Translations under genes and position numbers: made by a program
Part shown: positions 9,080 through 21,391 of the stretch, piece after piece
Numbering within the stretch: the first letter of the stretch is position 1
Layout of the letters: every line of letters starts with the position of its first letter
Assembly: GCF_015352985.1 (NCBI RefSeq)
Contig: NZ_JACYXF010000001.1
Span: 310,001 to 374,000 of the forward strand
DNA from: Noviherbaspirillum malthae
GTDB lineage: Bacteria; Pseudomonadota; Gammaproteobacteria; Burkholderiales; Burkholderiaceae_D
Direction: 5' to 3'
Length of the DNA stretch: 64,000 nt
The notes under the pieces: model-generated
Seen by the model: the letters and a program-made list of their open reading frames with translations, nothing else
Told to the model about the DNA's origin: nothing
Databases searched by the model: none

Positions 9080-10159
9080 ATGATTCTAGTGACAGGCGGG
9101 GCGGGCTTCATCGGCGCCAATTTCGTTCTGGACTGGATGGCTTCGAGTGACGAGTCCATTGTCAATCTGGACAAGCTCACCTATGCCGGCAACCTCGGCA
9201 ATCTGGCTTCGGTTCGCGACGATGCGCGTCACACCTTCGTCAAGGGCGACATCTGCGACGGCACCCTGGTGGCGTCGCTGCTCGACAGGTACCGTCCGCG
9301 GGCGATCGTGCATTTCGCCGCGGAGAGCCATGTCGACCGCTCGATTCATGCGCCGGGCGACTTCATCACGACCAATGTCAACGGGACCTTCAGCCTGCTG
9401 GAAGCCGCGCGCGCCTACGTGTCGCGCCTGCCGGCCGGCGAGCAGCCGGCGTTCCGGTTCCTTCACGTGTCCACCGACGAAGTGTACGGCTCCCTGAATG
9501 CCGGCGATCCCCCATTCATGGAAAGCACCCCTTACGCGCCCAACAGTCCCTATTCGGCCTCCAAGGCGGCATCCGACCACCTGGTCCGCGCCTATCACCA
9601 TACCTATGGCCTGGCCACGCTGACCGGCAACTGTTCCAACAACTACGGCCCTTGCCAGTTTCCCGAAAAGCTGATCCCGCTGGTGATCGCCAATGCGCTG
9701 GCCGGCAAGACATTGCCCATCTACGGCGACGGCAGCAATGTGCGCGACTGGCTGTATGTGGGCGACCACTGCGCGGCGCTCCGGCGCGTGCTGGAGGCCG
9801 GCAGGCCGGGGGAGACATACAACATCGGCGGCTGCAATGAAAAGACCAATCTCGAGGTGGTGCATGCCCTGTGCGACGTCCTCGACAGCCTGGCGCCGGC
9901 GGCGGCAAGCTACCGGCAGCTGATTGGTTTCGTGCAGGACCGGCCCGGCCATGACCGCCGCTACGCGATCGATGCAGGCAAGATCGAACGCGAACTCGGC
10001 TGGCGTCCGGCGGAAAGCTTCGAGACCGGCATCCGCAAGACGGTGCGCTGGTACCTCGACCATCCGGACTGGGTGAAGGACATCCAGTCGGGCGCCTACC
10101 TGCAGTGGGTCGAAAGGAACTACGGCGACCGGCCTTCCCTTCCCGGGAGGCGCGCATGA
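9080..10159 (+). CDS. rmlB: dTDP-glucose 4,6-dehydratase
   Basis: Second step of dTDP-L-rhamnose synthesis: dTDP-glucose to dTDP-4-keto-6-deoxyglucose, NAD-dependent. 359 aa extended SDR. NAD motif GGAGFIG at the N-terminus; catalytic T132-D133-E134 in STDEVYG; Y158xxxK162 in [21 protein letters not shown] follows. First gene of a co-directional rmlBACD cluster, overlapping rmlA by ATGA. Confidence 0.96.
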   Translation: MILVTGGAGFIGANFVLDWMASSDESIVNLDKLTYAGNLGNLASVRDDARHTFVKGDICDGTLVASLLDRYRPRAIVHFAAESHVDRSIHAPGDFITTNVNGTFSLLEAARAYVSRLPAGEQPAFRFLHVSTDEVYGSLNAGDPPFMESTPYAPNSPYSASKAASDHLVRAYHHTYGLATLTGNCSNNYGPCQFPEKLIPLVIANALAGKTLPIYGDGSNVRDWLYVGDHCAALRRVLEAGRPGETYNIGGCNEKTNLEVVHALCDVLDSLAPAAASYRQLIGFVQDRPGHDRRYAIDAGKIERELGWRPAESFETGIRKTVRWYLDHPDWVKDIQSGAYLQWVERNYGDRPSLPGRRA

Positions 10160-11043
10160 CGACTTCGCGCAAGGGCATCATTCTGGCAGGCGGTTCCGGC
10201 ACCCGGCTATATCCGGTGACGATGTCGATTTCCAAGCAGCTGCTTCCGGTGTACGACAAGCCGATGATCTACTATCCGCTGACCACGCTGATGCTGGCCG
10301 GCATACGCGACATCCTCATCATCACGACGCCGGTGGACCGCTCGCGCTTTTCCGAGCTGCTGGGCGACGGCAGCCAGTGGGGCATCAGCCTGAGCTATGC
10401 CGAGCAGCCCGCGCCGGAAGGCCTGGCGCAGGCTTTCATCATCGGACGCCAATTCATCGGCGGCGCGCAGTCCGCGCTCATCCTGGGCGACAACATCTAT
10501 TACGGCCACGACTTCGCCGCCCAGCTGAAGAGCGCCTGTTCCGCATCGAGCGGCGCCACGGTGTTCGCCTATCACGTGCTCGATCCCGAGCGCTACGGCG
10601 TGGTCGAGTTCGACAGCGACAACCGCGCGGCCAGCATCGTCGAAAAGCCGGCGGTGCCCAAATCCAATTACGCGGTCACCGGTCTCTACTTCTACGACGA
10701 GCAGGTCTGCGACATTGCCGCCGGCATCCGGCCTTCCGCGCGCGGCGAACTGGAAATCACCGACGTCAACCAGGCTTACCTGGACCGCGGCCAGCTCACC
10801 GTCGAGGTCATGGGCCGCGGCACGGCCTGGCTCGACACCGGCACCCACGATTCGCTGCTCGACGCCGCGCAGTTCATCGCGACACTGGAAAAGCGCCAGG
10901 GCCTGAAAGTGGCATGTCCCGAGGAGATTGCCTACCGCATGGGCTACATCACGGCGGAGCACCTGGAAACGCTGGCGCAGCCGCTCATGAAGAACGGCTA
11001 CGGCCAATATCTGCTGCACATACTCAGGGACAAGGTGTTTTGA
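10156..11043 (+). CDS. rmlA: Glucose-1-phosphate thymidylyltransferase
   Basis: Makes dTDP-glucose from glucose-1-phosphate and dTTP, the first and feedback-controlled step. 295 aa. Nucleotide loop [21 protein letters not shown] near the N-terminus, [28 protein letters not shown] and [13 protein letters not shown] 10156 is preceded by GGGAGG and overlaps the rmlB stop; the longer upstream start is not conserved. Confidence 0.96.
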   Translation: MTTSRKGIILAGGSGTRLYPVTMSISKQLLPVYDKPMIYYPLTTLMLAGIRDILIITTPVDRSRFSELLGDGSQWGISLSYAEQPAPEGLAQAFIIGRQFIGGAQSALILGDNIYYGHDFAAQLKSACSASSGATVFAYHVLDPERYGVVEFDSDNRAASIVEKPAVPKSNYAVTGLYFYDEQVCDIAAGIRPSARGELEITDVNQAYLDRGQLTVEVMGRGTAWLDTGTHDSLLDAAQFIATLEKRQGLKVACPEEIAYRMGYITAEHLETLAQPLMKNGYGQYLLHILRDKVF

Positions 11044-11045
11044 TC

Positions 11046-11597
11046 ATGCAGGTGACAGCAACCACCATTGCCGATGTGAAGATCATCAAGCCCGACGTGT
11101 TCGGAGACGAGCGCGGCTTTTTCTTCGAAAGCTTCAACCAGCGCGAATTCGCCGAGCTGGTCAACGGCGGCAGGGCAGTGGATTTTGTGCAGGACAACCA
11201 TTCGCGGTCTTCGAAAGGCGTATTGCGCGGGCTGCATTACCAGATCGAGCAAGCCCAGGGCAAGCTGGTACGCGTCATCGCCGGCGAAGTCTTCGATGTG
11301 GCGGTTGACATCCGCAAGGGATCGCCCACCTTCGGCAAATGGGTGGGAGCGGTGCTTTCCGCCGACAACAAGCTGCAGATGTGGGTGCCGCCCGGCTTCG
11401 CGCACGGCTTCGTGGTGACCAGCGATTCCGCCGAATTCCTCTACAAGACCACCGATTACTGGGCAAGGGAGCACGAGCGCTGCATCGCCTGGAACGATCC
11501 GGAAGTTGGCATCGAGTGGCCGATCGGCTTCGAGCCGGTGCTGTCGGAGAAGGACCGCAGCGGCAAGCTGCTCAGGAATGCCGAGGTCTATTCATGA
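11046..11597 (+). CDS. rmlC: dTDP-4-dehydrorhamnose 3,5-epimerase
   Basis: Double epimerisation at C3 and C5 of dTDP-4-keto-6-deoxyglucose. 183-aa cupin. Conserved RGLHYQ with catalytic-base H64; GxxFDVAVDIRKGSPTFGKW; WVPPGFAHGF; KTTDYW with the acid Tyr; WNDPEVGIEWP. The ATG is 2 bases after the rmlA stop; the stop overlaps the rmlD start (ATGA). Confidence 0.96.
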   Translation: MQVTATTIADVKIIKPDVFGDERGFFFESFNQREFAELVNGGRAVDFVQDNHSRSSKGVLRGLHYQIEQAQGKLVRVIAGEVFDVAVDIRKGSPTFGKWVGAVLSADNKLQMWVPPGFAHGFVVTSDSAEFLYKTTDYWAREHERCIAWNDPEVGIEWPIGFEPVLSEKDRSGKLLRNAEVYS

Positions 11598-12475
11598 AAA
11601 TACTGCTGACGGGGAAGACCGGCCAGGTCGGTTACGAGCTGGAGCGCAGCCTGCAGGGCTTGGGCGAAGTCATCGCCCTGGATCGCGCCGCGATGGACCT
11701 GGCCGACCTGGACCAGGTCCGCGAGACGATACTCGAGCTGCGCCCGGCGCTGATCGTCAATCCTGCTGCCTATACCGCAGTGGACAAGGCCGAGTCCGAA
11801 CCCGAGCTGGCCATGCGCATCAATGGCGAGGCGCCGGCGGTGATGGCCGAGGCAGCGCGCAAGGTCGGCGCGGCGATGATCCACTACTCGACCGATTACG
11901 TGTTCGACGGCAGCAAGTCCGGCGCCTATACGGAAGACGATGCGACCGGACCGATCAATGTCTACGGCCGCACCAAGCTCGCGGGCGAGCAGGCGATCGA
12001 AGCCAGCGGCATCCCATGCCTGATCTTCCGCACCAGCTGGGTGTACGGCAGGCGAGGGCACAATTTTCTGCTGACCGTGCAGCGCCTGGCTGGCGAGCGG
12101 GACGAATTGCGCATTGTTGCGGATCAATACGGCGCGCCGACCTGGTGCCGCACCATCGCCGACACGACCGCACATGTTGTAGCGGCCCTACAGTCCGAGG
12201 CCGGCGGCGCGGGGCTTGACGAGGCGCGCTGGCGCGAAAAGGCCGGCCTCTATCATCTTGCTGCGCAAGGTCAAACCACCTGGCATGGTTTCGCGCAGAC
12301 TATTGTTGCACAGAGGCCATCAAGCACGAAACCGCTGGTTCTGCCCATAACGACGAAGGATTACCCGCTGCCTGCACGGCGGCCGGCGAATTCGGTGCTG
12401 TCCTGCGACAAGCTGATCCGCACATTCTGCGGACTGCCTGCCTGGGACAGTGCGTTGAAACTATGTCTCGATTGA
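11594..12475 (+). CDS. rmlD: dTDP-4-dehydrorhamnose reductase
   Basis: Last step to dTDP-L-rhamnose, NAD(P)H-dependent. 293-aa SDR. TGKTGQVG dinucleotide motif at the N-terminus, IVNPAAYTAVDKAE, STDYVFDG, and YGRTK with Y124/K128. Starts on the rmlC stop. The C-terminal part (TKDYPLPARRPANSVLSCDKL) is typical of the family. Confidence 0.95.
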   Translation: MKILLTGKTGQVGYELERSLQGLGEVIALDRAAMDLADLDQVRETILELRPALIVNPAAYTAVDKAESEPELAMRINGEAPAVMAEAARKVGAAMIHYSTDYVFDGSKSGAYTEDDATGPINVYGRTKLAGEQAIEASGIPCLIFRTSWVYGRRGHNFLLTVQRLAGERDELRIVADQYGAPTWCRTIADTTAHVVAALQSEAGGAGLDEARWREKAGLYHLAAQGQTTWHGFAQTIVAQRPSSTKPLVLPITTKDYPLPARRPANSVLSCDKLIRTFCGLPAWDSALKLCLD

Positions 12476-12552
12476 CGAAGGCAATGCCGAACAGGCGCCG
12501 CTCACAAGGCGGTGCCGCCAGCCTGAATGAATTCAAAACAGTGAGATAAATT

Positions 12553-13962
12553 ATGCTGATTCCCATCATCCTTTCCGGCGGTGCCGGTACCCGACTCTGG
12601 CCTGTTTCCCGCGAAGCGCATCCCAAGCCCTTCATGCGCATCGGCGACGGCAAGAGCCTGCTGACGCAAACCCATGAGCGCGCGCTCGCGGTGTCGGGCA
12701 ATACCGCGCCGCTGATCGTCACCAACCGCGACTACTATTTCCTGTCGCACGACGAACTCGATGACCAGGAAGTAAAGCCTCACTACCTGCTCGAGCCGAC
12801 CGGCCGCAACACCGCGCCAGCCATCGCGCTTGCCGCGATGTGGGCCATGCAGCAGAAACCCGACGCCTGCATGCTGGTGCTGCCGGCCGATCACCTGATC
12901 AAGGATACGCCGTCGTTCTACACGGCGGTGCAGCACGCCGAGAACCTGGCCAAGGACGGCTTCCTGGTCCTGTTCGGCATCAAGCCGAAGGCTCCCGAAA
13001 CCGGCTTCGGCTACATCGAGATGGGCAACAAGGTCAGCGAGCATGCCCAGATGGTGCAGCGCTTCGTCGAAAAGCCGGATGCGGTCACCGCGGCGCGCTA
13101 CCTCGCCGAAGGCAACTATGTCTGGAACAGCGGCATGTTCTGCTTCAAGGCCAGCACCATCCTGGATGCCTTCGCCACCTACAATCCGGCCCTGCTGGAA
13201 GCCGCCCGCAACGTATGGAACAGCACGAAGGCGGTCGGCGACAAGATGGAGCTTCCGGCCTCGTTCAACACGCTGGAAAACATTTCCATCGACTATGCGG
13301 TGATGGAAAAGGCGAAGAACATCGCCGTCATCCCCGGCGATTTCGACTGGAGCGACATCGGTGCCTGGAAAGCCGTGGCGGAAGCCATTCCGGCGGACGA
13401 GGCGGGCAACACCAACAACAATTGCCAGACCATCGTCATCGACAGCCGCAACACCCACATCCAGACCACCGACCGCCTGGTCGCGGTGATCGGCCTGGAC
13501 AACCTGCTGGTGATCGACACGCCGGATGCGCTGCTGGTGGCCGACAAGGCGCGCAGCCAGGAAGTCAAGGAAGTGGTGACCCGCCTCAAGGCGGCGGGTC
13601 ATGAAGCCCACAAGACCCACCGCACCGTATCGCGCCCCTGGGGTACCTACACCGTGCTGCAGGATGCGCCCGGCTTCAAGATCAAGCGCATCGAGGTCAA
13701 GCCCGGCGCCTCGCTGTCGCTGCAGATGCATCACCACCGCAGCGAACACTGGGTCGTTGTCTCCGGCAAGGCCGAGGTCGTCAATGGCGAGGATACGATC
13801 ACCCTGCAAGCCAATGAATCGACCTATATCCCTGCCGGCAACAAGCATCGCCTCACCAACGTCGGCGACGCGGAGCTGGCCCTGATCGAGGTACAATGCG
13901 GCTCCTATCTGGGCGAGGATGACATCGTCCGTTTCGAAGACATCTACGGCAGGGCACAATAA
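12553..13962 (+). CDS. manC: Mannose-1-phosphate guanylyltransferase / mannose-6-phosphate isomerase
   Basis: Bifunctional type II GMP-PMI enzyme that forms GDP-mannose. 469 aa. N-terminal nucleotidyltransferase with GGAGTRLWPVSREAHPKPF and FVEKPD; C-terminal cupin isomerase (from about 355) with LQMHHHRSEHWVVVSGKAEV and PAGNKHRLTNVG. It follows rmlD after 77 bases in the same direction and feeds gmd, separated from it by ~650 non-coding bases. Confidence 0.95.
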   Translation: MLIPIILSGGAGTRLWPVSREAHPKPFMRIGDGKSLLTQTHERALAVSGNTAPLIVTNRDYYFLSHDELDDQEVKPHYLLEPTGRNTAPAIALAAMWAMQQKPDACMLVLPADHLIKDTPSFYTAVQHAENLAKDGFLVLFGIKPKAPETGFGYIEMGNKVSEHAQMVQRFVEKPDAVTAARYLAEGNYVWNSGMFCFKASTILDAFATYNPALLEAARNVWNSTKAVGDKMELPASFNTLENISIDYAVMEKAKNIAVIPGDFDWSDIGAWKAVAEAIPADEAGNTNNNCQTIVIDSRNTHIQTTDRLVAVIGLDNLLVIDTPDALLVADKARSQEVKEVVTRLKAAGHEAHKTHRTVSRPWGTYTVLQDAPGFKIKRIEVKPGASLSLQMHHHRSEHWVVVSGKAEVVNGEDTITLQANESTYIPAGNKHRLTNVGDAELALIEVQCGSYLGEDDIVRFEDIYGRAQ

Positions 13963-14291
13963 TTGTGATCGGGCTTGTTCGTCCGATGTGCCGCTTCCCG
14001 GCGTCATGTCGGACAGCTTCTGGCAGGATCAATTGCGGCCTGCAACCGGCCAAGCGGCTGCTGACCGAGAGTTGCCGGGCTCGCTGATCGCAGCTCCTTG
14101 CGGCATATTCACGCGAGGAGCGCCTGCTCCGAAAAAATTTTCCTGACATGACCCGGCATGGGCGTGGGACCAGGCGGACTTGAATCCGACGGCAACGCCG
14201 GCGTATCGACGTTTTTCCGGAGCGCTCCCGTTCTGAACGAACCGGAAAGGTCCTGGGCCAAGCGCAGCAGCCCCCTGGCGGACAGCGGCAC

Positions 14292-14325
14292 TCCGCTTTT
14301 GTCCCGCAATGACAAAAATAGCGGA
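14292..14325. promoter_or_regulatory. Inverted repeat (hairpin or operator) upstream of a -10 box
   Basis: TCCGC-TTTTGTC and GACAAAA-(ATA)-GCGGA flank a 7-base loop: a 12-bp stem with a 3-base bulge. It ends 18 bases before TATAAT at 14344. No T-run follows, so an operator or leader structure is more likely than a terminator. Confidence 0.5.
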
Positions 14326-14343
14326 ACCGGCTTGTCGGGGTTA

Positions 14344-14349
14344 TATAAT
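14344..14349 (+). promoter_or_regulatory. Consensus -10 box TATAAT upstream of gmd
   Basis: A perfect TATAAT lies 262 bases before gmd; the position expected for a -35 (GCGGAA) does not match, so an activator would be needed. If used, the gmd transcript has a leader of about 255 nt. Confidence 0.4.
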
Positions 14350-14545
14350 CGCGTTCTTCACAAAGCAACATGATGGCTGCACTGCGGCTGAGAAAGACAG
14401 GCCAAGGCGAACCGGTTCCAGGGCGTGACGTCGTGAACGGAATGTCATGCAATATTGAAACAACTTTGATTTCCGTTATCACGAACAATATTGATTTCCA
14501 CTAATTTGTGCAGGTGCTCGGAAAGCGTTTCCACAATTGCCATGA

Positions 14546-16565
<2,020 letters not shown>

Positions 16566-16644
16566 CAACGTGCTGACCAGGCTTCAGACAATCGACCCGC
16601 AGGCGGCGGCACCCCTGGCTTGTCCTGGGCGACGGGAGGTAAGC

Positions 16645-17790
16645 ATGGATCCATTGAACGGCATGCGCGTGGGGATCAATGCCGTACCGCTGCTCGGGCC
16701 GCTGACCGGCGTCGGACAGTACACCTACCGCCTGGTTTCGGAAATGCAGCAATTGCTCCCGCTTCAGCCGTGGCTGTTCTACGGCACCAACTGGAGCCAG
16801 GAATTGCGCACCGCCGCGCCGCCGGCGGCGCGCCGGATCAACGACGCGATCAAGCGCTACCTGCCCAATCCGCTGGTGCTCACCCGCCTGCTCAAGCAGG
16901 TGCGCTTTTCCGGAGGCGCGCGCAGGCACGGGATCTCGCTGTATCACGAGCCCGCCTATCTTGCTCTGCGTTACCGCGGACCCACGGTTGTCACCGTTCA
17001 CGATATTTCCTGGGTTCGCTATCCCGAGACGCATCCGGCCGAGCGGGTTCGGGAAATGAACCGGGTCTTGCCTTCCGTGCTGAGGCGCGCCGACCATATC
17101 GTGGTCGATTCCGAATTCGTCAGGCAGGAAGTGATCGATCATTACGGCCTTGCTCCGGAGCGGGTCACGACCATTCTGCTTGGCGTAGCGCCGGAATTTT
17201 GTCCGATAGCGGCATCCGGCGCCGTGCTGGCGCAGCATGGCCTGCAAGCCGGGCGGTACATCCTTGCCGTCGGCACGCTGGAGCCGCGCAAGAACCTTTC
17301 CACCGTCATCGCCGCCTTCAGCCGCCTGCCCGACGGCGTGCGGCGTCAAACGCCGCTGGTGATCGTCGGCATGCACGGCTGGGGCATGGAAAAGTTTTCC
17401 GCCGGGCTTCAGCAAATGATTTCACGAGGCGAAGTCGTGCTGACCGGCTTTGTTGCGCAGGGCGACCTGCCTGCGCTGTATTCGGGCGCGAGAATGTTCG
17501 TCTATCCGTCGATCTACGAAGGATTCGGCCTGCCGCCGCTGGAAGCCATGGCTTGCGGCACGCCGGTAATCGCCTCCAACCGCGCATCGCTGCCGGAAGT
17601 CGTCGGCGAGGCCGGCCTGCTGGTGGAGCCGCTCGACGACGAAGCGATCACACGGCACATGCGCTTGCTGCTGGAAGACGACGCCATGCATGCGCAGCTG
17701 GCGCAGGCCGGCAGGGAACGCGCCGCCTCCTTTACCTGGCGCCGCTTCGCCCTGCAGACGCTCGATGTCTACCGCAAGGTACTCACCTGA
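16645..17790 (+). CDS. Glycosyltransferase family 4 (mannosyl/rhamnosyltransferase-like)
   Basis: 381-aa GT-B enzyme. N-terminal GPLTGVGQYTYRLV acceptor region; AVGTLEPRKN at the start of the nucleotide-sugar domain; E292-X7-E300 motif in EGFGLPPLEAMACGTPV; LPEVVGEAGLLV. GGGAGG lies 6 bases before ATG 16645. Position after gmd-rmd suggests it uses a GDP-sugar such as GDP-D-rhamnose or GDP-mannose, as in A-band O-antigen clusters; exact linkage unknown. Confidence 0.85.
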   Translation: MDPLNGMRVGINAVPLLGPLTGVGQYTYRLVSEMQQLLPLQPWLFYGTNWSQELRTAAPPAARRINDAIKRYLPNPLVLTRLLKQVRFSGGARRHGISLYHEPAYLALRYRGPTVVTVHDISWVRYPETHPAERVREMNRVLPSVLRRADHIVVDSEFVRQEVIDHYGLAPERVTTILLGVAPEFCPIAASGAVLAQHGLQAGRYILAVGTLEPRKNLSTVIAAFSRLPDGVRRQTPLVIVGMHGWGMEKFSAGLQQMISRGEVVLTGFVAQGDLPALYSGARMFVYPSIYEGFGLPPLEAMACGTPVIASNRASLPEVVGEAGLLVEPLDDEAITRHMRLLLEDDAMHAQLAQAGRERAASFTWRRFALQTLDVYRKVLT

Positions 17791-17836
17791 GCCGCAGCCG
17801 GTTAGAATCAGGCCAGACCCATCATTTCCAGGCATC

Positions 17837-18727
17837 ATGCAGATCAGTTGCGCCATCGTCAGCTATCACAACCCTCCCGAGCAGATCGCGGAGGTGCTGC
17901 GCAGCGCCGCGTCCAGCGCGATGGATGTCGCGATCTACCTGGTCGACAATTCTTCCGACGACACGCTGGCGGAGGTGGCACGCCGCTTCGGCGCCCGCTA
18001 CATTCATCGTCCGGACAATCCCGGATTCGGCGCCGCCCACAACCTTGCGATGCGCGAAGCGCTGTCACAGGGCACGCGCTACCACGCGGTGCTCAATCCG
18101 GACATCTCCTTCGGCCCCGAGGTGTTGCCGGCCCTGCATGCCTACATGGAGGCACACCAGGACATCGGCCTCATCATGCCCGACATCCGCTATCCCGACG
18201 GCAGCCGCCAGCATCTCTGCAAGCTGCTGCCGACGCCGGCCGACCTGTGGGTGCGGCGCTTCCTGCCCGGTCTTTACAAGGCCAGCGGCCGGCTCGATAC
18301 CTATGAAATGCGCGGGAGCGGCTATGACGGCATCATGGATGTGCCGGCACTCTCGGGCTGCTTCATGTTCCTGCGCGCGCCGGTGCTGGAGCGGGTCGGC
18401 GGCTTCGACGAGCGCTTTTTCATGTACCTGGAAGACGTGGACCTGTCGCGCCGCATCGGCCGGGTTGCGCGGACGGTCTTCTATCCGAAGGTATCCATCG
18501 TCCATGCGTACCAGAAGGGTTCCTACAAGAACAGCGCGCTGCTGAAGCGCCATATCCGCTCCGCCGTTCAGTATTTCAGCAAATGGGGCTGGATATTCGA
18601 TGCCGAACGCCACGCCGTCAATCGCAGGGCGCTGCGGCAGATGACCCGGGGCCAGGCGCCTGATGAAGAGCAGGCTGCTGCCTCAGCCGCTTCGGCGTCC
18701 GACTCGCTGGCCGACCGCAAGTCATGA
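17837..18727 (+). CDS. Glycosyltransferase family 2 (rhamnosyltransferase-like)
   Basis: 296-aa GT-A enzyme. N-terminal CAIVSYHNPPEQI; VDNSSDDT; NPGFGAAHNLAM; the Asp-rich NPDI metal site; then GCFMFLRAPVLERVGGFDE and FMYLEDVDLSRRI, typical of WbbL-type rhamnosyltransferases. The C-terminal ~25 residues are low-complexity Ala/Ser/Glu. TAGAAT at 17803 might be a -10 box. It overlaps the next glycosyltransferase by ATGA. Transfer of L-rhamnose from the dTDP donor made by rmlBACD is plausible but unproven. Confidence 0.85.
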   Translation: MQISCAIVSYHNPPEQIAEVLRSAASSAMDVAIYLVDNSSDDTLAEVARRFGARYIHRPDNPGFGAAHNLAMREALSQGTRYHAVLNPDISFGPEVLPALHAYMEAHQDIGLIMPDIRYPDGSRQHLCKLLPTPADLWVRRFLPGLYKASGRLDTYEMRGSGYDGIMDVPALSGCFMFLRAPVLERVGGFDERFFMYLEDVDLSRRIGRVARTVFYPKVSIVHAYQKGSYKNSALLKRHIRSAVQYFSKWGWIFDAERHAVNRRALRQMTRGQAPDEEQAAASAASASDSLADRKS

Positions 18728-19896
18728 ACGGGCAGCGCATGAAGAAAGTCCTGATCGACCTCACCCAGCTGCCGCTGCAGCGCACCGGCGTGGGCATCTA
18801 TGCGCTCAACTACATCCGCTGCCTGCAGGCGGCGGCGCCCGGCCTGCAGCTGCATTTCCTCGTGCTCGACGACGATGCCGAACTGCTGCGCGAGACGCGG
18901 CGTGTTCCCGGTGCGGTCGTCAAGCCGCTCAAGGCATCAATTTTCCGCCGCCTGGCTTTGCGCGTCGTGCTGGAGCAGGCTTATATCCCCGGCTATGCGC
19001 TGGCCAAGGGCATCGCCGCGGTGCATTCGCTGCATTACAGCTTTCCCTTGCTCTCGTTCGGACGCTACAAGCGCATCGTCACCGTCTGCGACATGTCCTT
19101 CTTCCTGTTTCCGCAGCTGCATGTGCCGGTCAAGCGCCTGTTCTTCCAGTACTTCATCCGCAAGCTGCGCGGCACCGAAGGACTGCTGTTCATCTCCGAA
19201 TCGACGCTGCGCGACTTCAAGCGCTACTTTCCCGATTCGCGTGCGCCGGAGCAGGTCATCCCGCTCGGCGCCGATCTGGCGCGGCTGGCATCGGCGCCGG
19301 ATGCGGCGCTGGTCGATTCGCTGCGCAAGCGGTTCGACATCGACCGCTATGTGCTGTATGTCGGCACCATCGAGCCGCGCAAGAACATCCTTGGCCTGGT
19401 CAAGGCGTTCGAAGCGGTGGCCGCTGCCCATCCCGACGTCAAGCTGGTCATCGCCGGCAAGCTCGGATGGGATTACGAAGACGTGCTCGGCCATATCGAC
19501 GCCTCGCCGGTACGCGAACGCATCGTGCTGACCGGCTATATCAACGAGGCGGAAAAGCATGCGCTGCTGAAGTCGGCGCTGCTGTTCACCTATGTGTCGT
19601 TCTACGAGGGCTTCGGCCTGCCACCCCTCGAAGGCATGGCCGCAGGCGTACCCACCATCACCAGCAATATCTCCTCCATGCCGGAAGTCGCCGGACAGGC
19701 GGCGATCCAGGTCGATCCCGGCGATCACGGGCAGATCGCCGCAGCCATGGACCGCCTGCTGGGCGACCCCGAAGAGCGTGCGCGCCTGATCGAACGCGGC
19801 CTGCAGCAGAGCCGGCTGTTTACCTGGGAAGGCATGACCGCGACTTCGCTCGCCTTCTACGATGCGGTGCTGGAACCATCGATGGTGACCACCTGA
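18724..19896 (+). CDS. Glycosyltransferase family 4
   Basis: 390-aa GT-B enzyme related in layout to the GT4 at 16645. QRTGVGIYALNYIRC at the N-terminus, YVGTIEPRKNILG, GYINEAEKHALLKSA, and E295-X7-E303 in EGFGLPPLEGMAAGVP. ATG 18724 overlaps the preceding stop; ATG 18739 (MKKVLIDLTQ) is an equally good start. Presumably adds one residue of the repeat unit; donor not predictable. Confidence 0.85.
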   Translation: MNGQRMKKVLIDLTQLPLQRTGVGIYALNYIRCLQAAAPGLQLHFLVLDDDAELLRETRRVPGAVVKPLKASIFRRLALRVVLEQAYIPGYALAKGIAAVHSLHYSFPLLSFGRYKRIVTVCDMSFFLFPQLHVPVKRLFFQYFIRKLRGTEGLLFISESTLRDFKRYFPDSRAPEQVIPLGADLARLASAPDAALVDSLRKRFDIDRYVLYVGTIEPRKNILGLVKAFEAVAAAHPDVKLVIAGKLGWDYEDVLGHIDASPVRERIVLTGYINEAEKHALLKSALLFTYVSFYEGFGLPPLEGMAAGVPTITSNISSMPEVAGQAAIQVDPGDHGQIAAAMDRLLGDPEERARLIERGLQQSRLFTWEGMTATSLAFYDAVLEPSMVTT

Positions 19897-19921
19897 TGCC
19901 CGTCCGCTGATTGCATCCGCC

Positions 19922-21391
19922 ATGGCTACGGTGCGCTTCTTCGCCTTCAATCTTCTCGGCCATGTGGCGCCGATGCTGGTCGCGCTGCTGTCGGTGCCGG
20001 TGATCGCGCATGCGGCCGGCGTCGAACGGCTGGGCGCGCTCGGCGTGGTCTGGGCGCTGGTCGGCTATTTCGGTTTCCTGGATTTCGGGCTCGGCCGGGT
20101 AGTGACGCGACGCGTCGCCAGCGCCTCGCAGGAAGGCAGGCTGACCGAGGAACTGGGAGAGCTGCGCAGCTTCCTCTGGCAGAAGGCGCTGCCCGGACTG
20201 ATCATCATCGGCCTGCTGATTCTCGGCGCGCGCTTCCTGTTCCAAGGTTTTCTGCCTGCCGGTCCGCTCGGCCGGGAAATGGCGGCCGGATGGAACTGGA
20301 TCGCAATCGGCGTGCCGGCCACGCTGGCCACCAACTGGCTGCGCGGCGTACTGGAAGGGGTGCACCGCTTCGCCCGCGTCAACCTGCTGCGCACCGTGTT
20401 CGGCGCCTGGACCTATGCCGCGCCGGCGCTGGCCGCGGTGGTCTGGTCGACCCTGGACATGCTGATCGCGGCCATCGTCGTCGGCCGCGTATTGTCGATG
20501 CTCGCCCATGCGCTGGCCTGCCTGCGGGTGGACCGGGGCATCCTGATCGGAGCGCTGCAGCCGACCAGCCTGCGCGCCTTCTTCCAGGAGGGCGGCTGGA
20601 TTACCGTGTCGAACATCGTCGGTCCGCTGATGGTCTATTCCGACCGTTTCGTGCTGGCGGCGCTGCTCACGCCCACGGCAGTCGCCTGGTATGTCACCTC
20701 GCAGGAAGTGATGCTGCGCACGCTGGTGATTCCCGGCGCTTTGGCCGGCGTGCTGTTTCCCAAGTTCGCCGGACGCCAGGGCGAGAACGGCGTGGCGCTG
20801 TCGGAGCTCTACCAGCGCGGCGTGAGGGTGATCGCCGCGCTGATGCTGCCGATGTGCATGCTGGCGGCGGTCGGCGCCTATGACGGCCTGCGCCTCTGGC
20901 TCGGCCCGGACTTCGCGCAAAACGGGTATCAGGTGGTGGAAATCGTTGCGGTAGGCATTTTCGTCAATGCCGTGTCCTACCTGCCTTTGGCCTGGCTGCA
21001 GGCCCATGAGCGTTCTGAAATCACGGCCAAGCTCCACATGATCGAGTTTCCCCTGTATGCGATTGCCCTGGCGGCTGCTGTTGCCGCCTGGGGCATCATC
21101 GGCGCCGCCGTTGCCTGGACCTTCCGCGTGTCCATCGACTGCCTGCTGCTGCTGCGGCTGGTCGGTCCCGGCAGCGCAAAACCGGCCGTCAAGCCGCTGG
21201 CGCTCGGCATCCTGCTCATTTCCGCCGCCGGCATCTGTTCGCAGCCGGACTGGCCGCTGCAGTGGCGGGCGCTGGCCGGCGCGGCGGCGGCCGTAACGGC
21301 ACTTGCGCTGGCTTGGCTGGTTTTCCTGAACGCTTCCGACCGCAAACAGCCGCTGATCTCACCCTCTACCTCCGGGAGAGGACCGGGGTGA
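19922..21391 (+). CDS. wzx: Wzx-type polysaccharide flippase (oligosaccharide flippase family)
   Basis: 489-aa polytopic inner-membrane protein with about 12-14 hydrophobic helices, MATE/PST superfamily, starting AFNLLGHVAPMLVALLSVPV. It would flip the undecaprenyl-PP-linked unit to the periplasm. The last ~15 residues (LISPSTSGRGPG) and the stop codon come from a REP-like element at 21358-21392, so the natural C-terminus has probably been replaced. No wzy or ligase gene is seen near it. Confidence 0.85.
   Translation: MATVRFFAFNLLGHVAPMLVALLSVPVIAHAAGVERLGALGVVWALVGYFGFLDFGLGRVVTRRVASASQEGRLTEELGELRSFLWQKALPGLIIIGLLILGARFLFQGFLPAGPLGREMAAGWNWIAIGVPATLATNWLRGVLEGVHRFARVNLLRTVFGAWTYAAPALAAVVWSTLDMLIAAIVVGRVLSMLAHALACLRVDRGILIGALQPTSLRAFFQEGGWITVSNIVGPLMVYSDRFVLAALLTPTAVAWYVTSQEVMLRTLVIPGALAGVLFPKFAGRQGENGVALSELYQRGVRVIAALMLPMCMLAAVGAYDGLRLWLGPDFAQNGYQVVEIVAVGIFVNAVSYLPLAWLQAHERSEITAKLHMIEFPLYAIALAAAVAAWGIIGAAVAWTFRVSIDCLLLLRLVGPGSAKPAVKPLALGILLISAAGICSQPDWPLQWRALAGAAAAVTALALAWLVFLNASDRKQPLISPSTSGRGPG

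Noticed and set aside
14109..14373. Small overlapping frames on both strands in the manC-gmd gap
   Set aside because: No conserved motif, no ribosome site, and they cover the hairpin; more likely non-coding.
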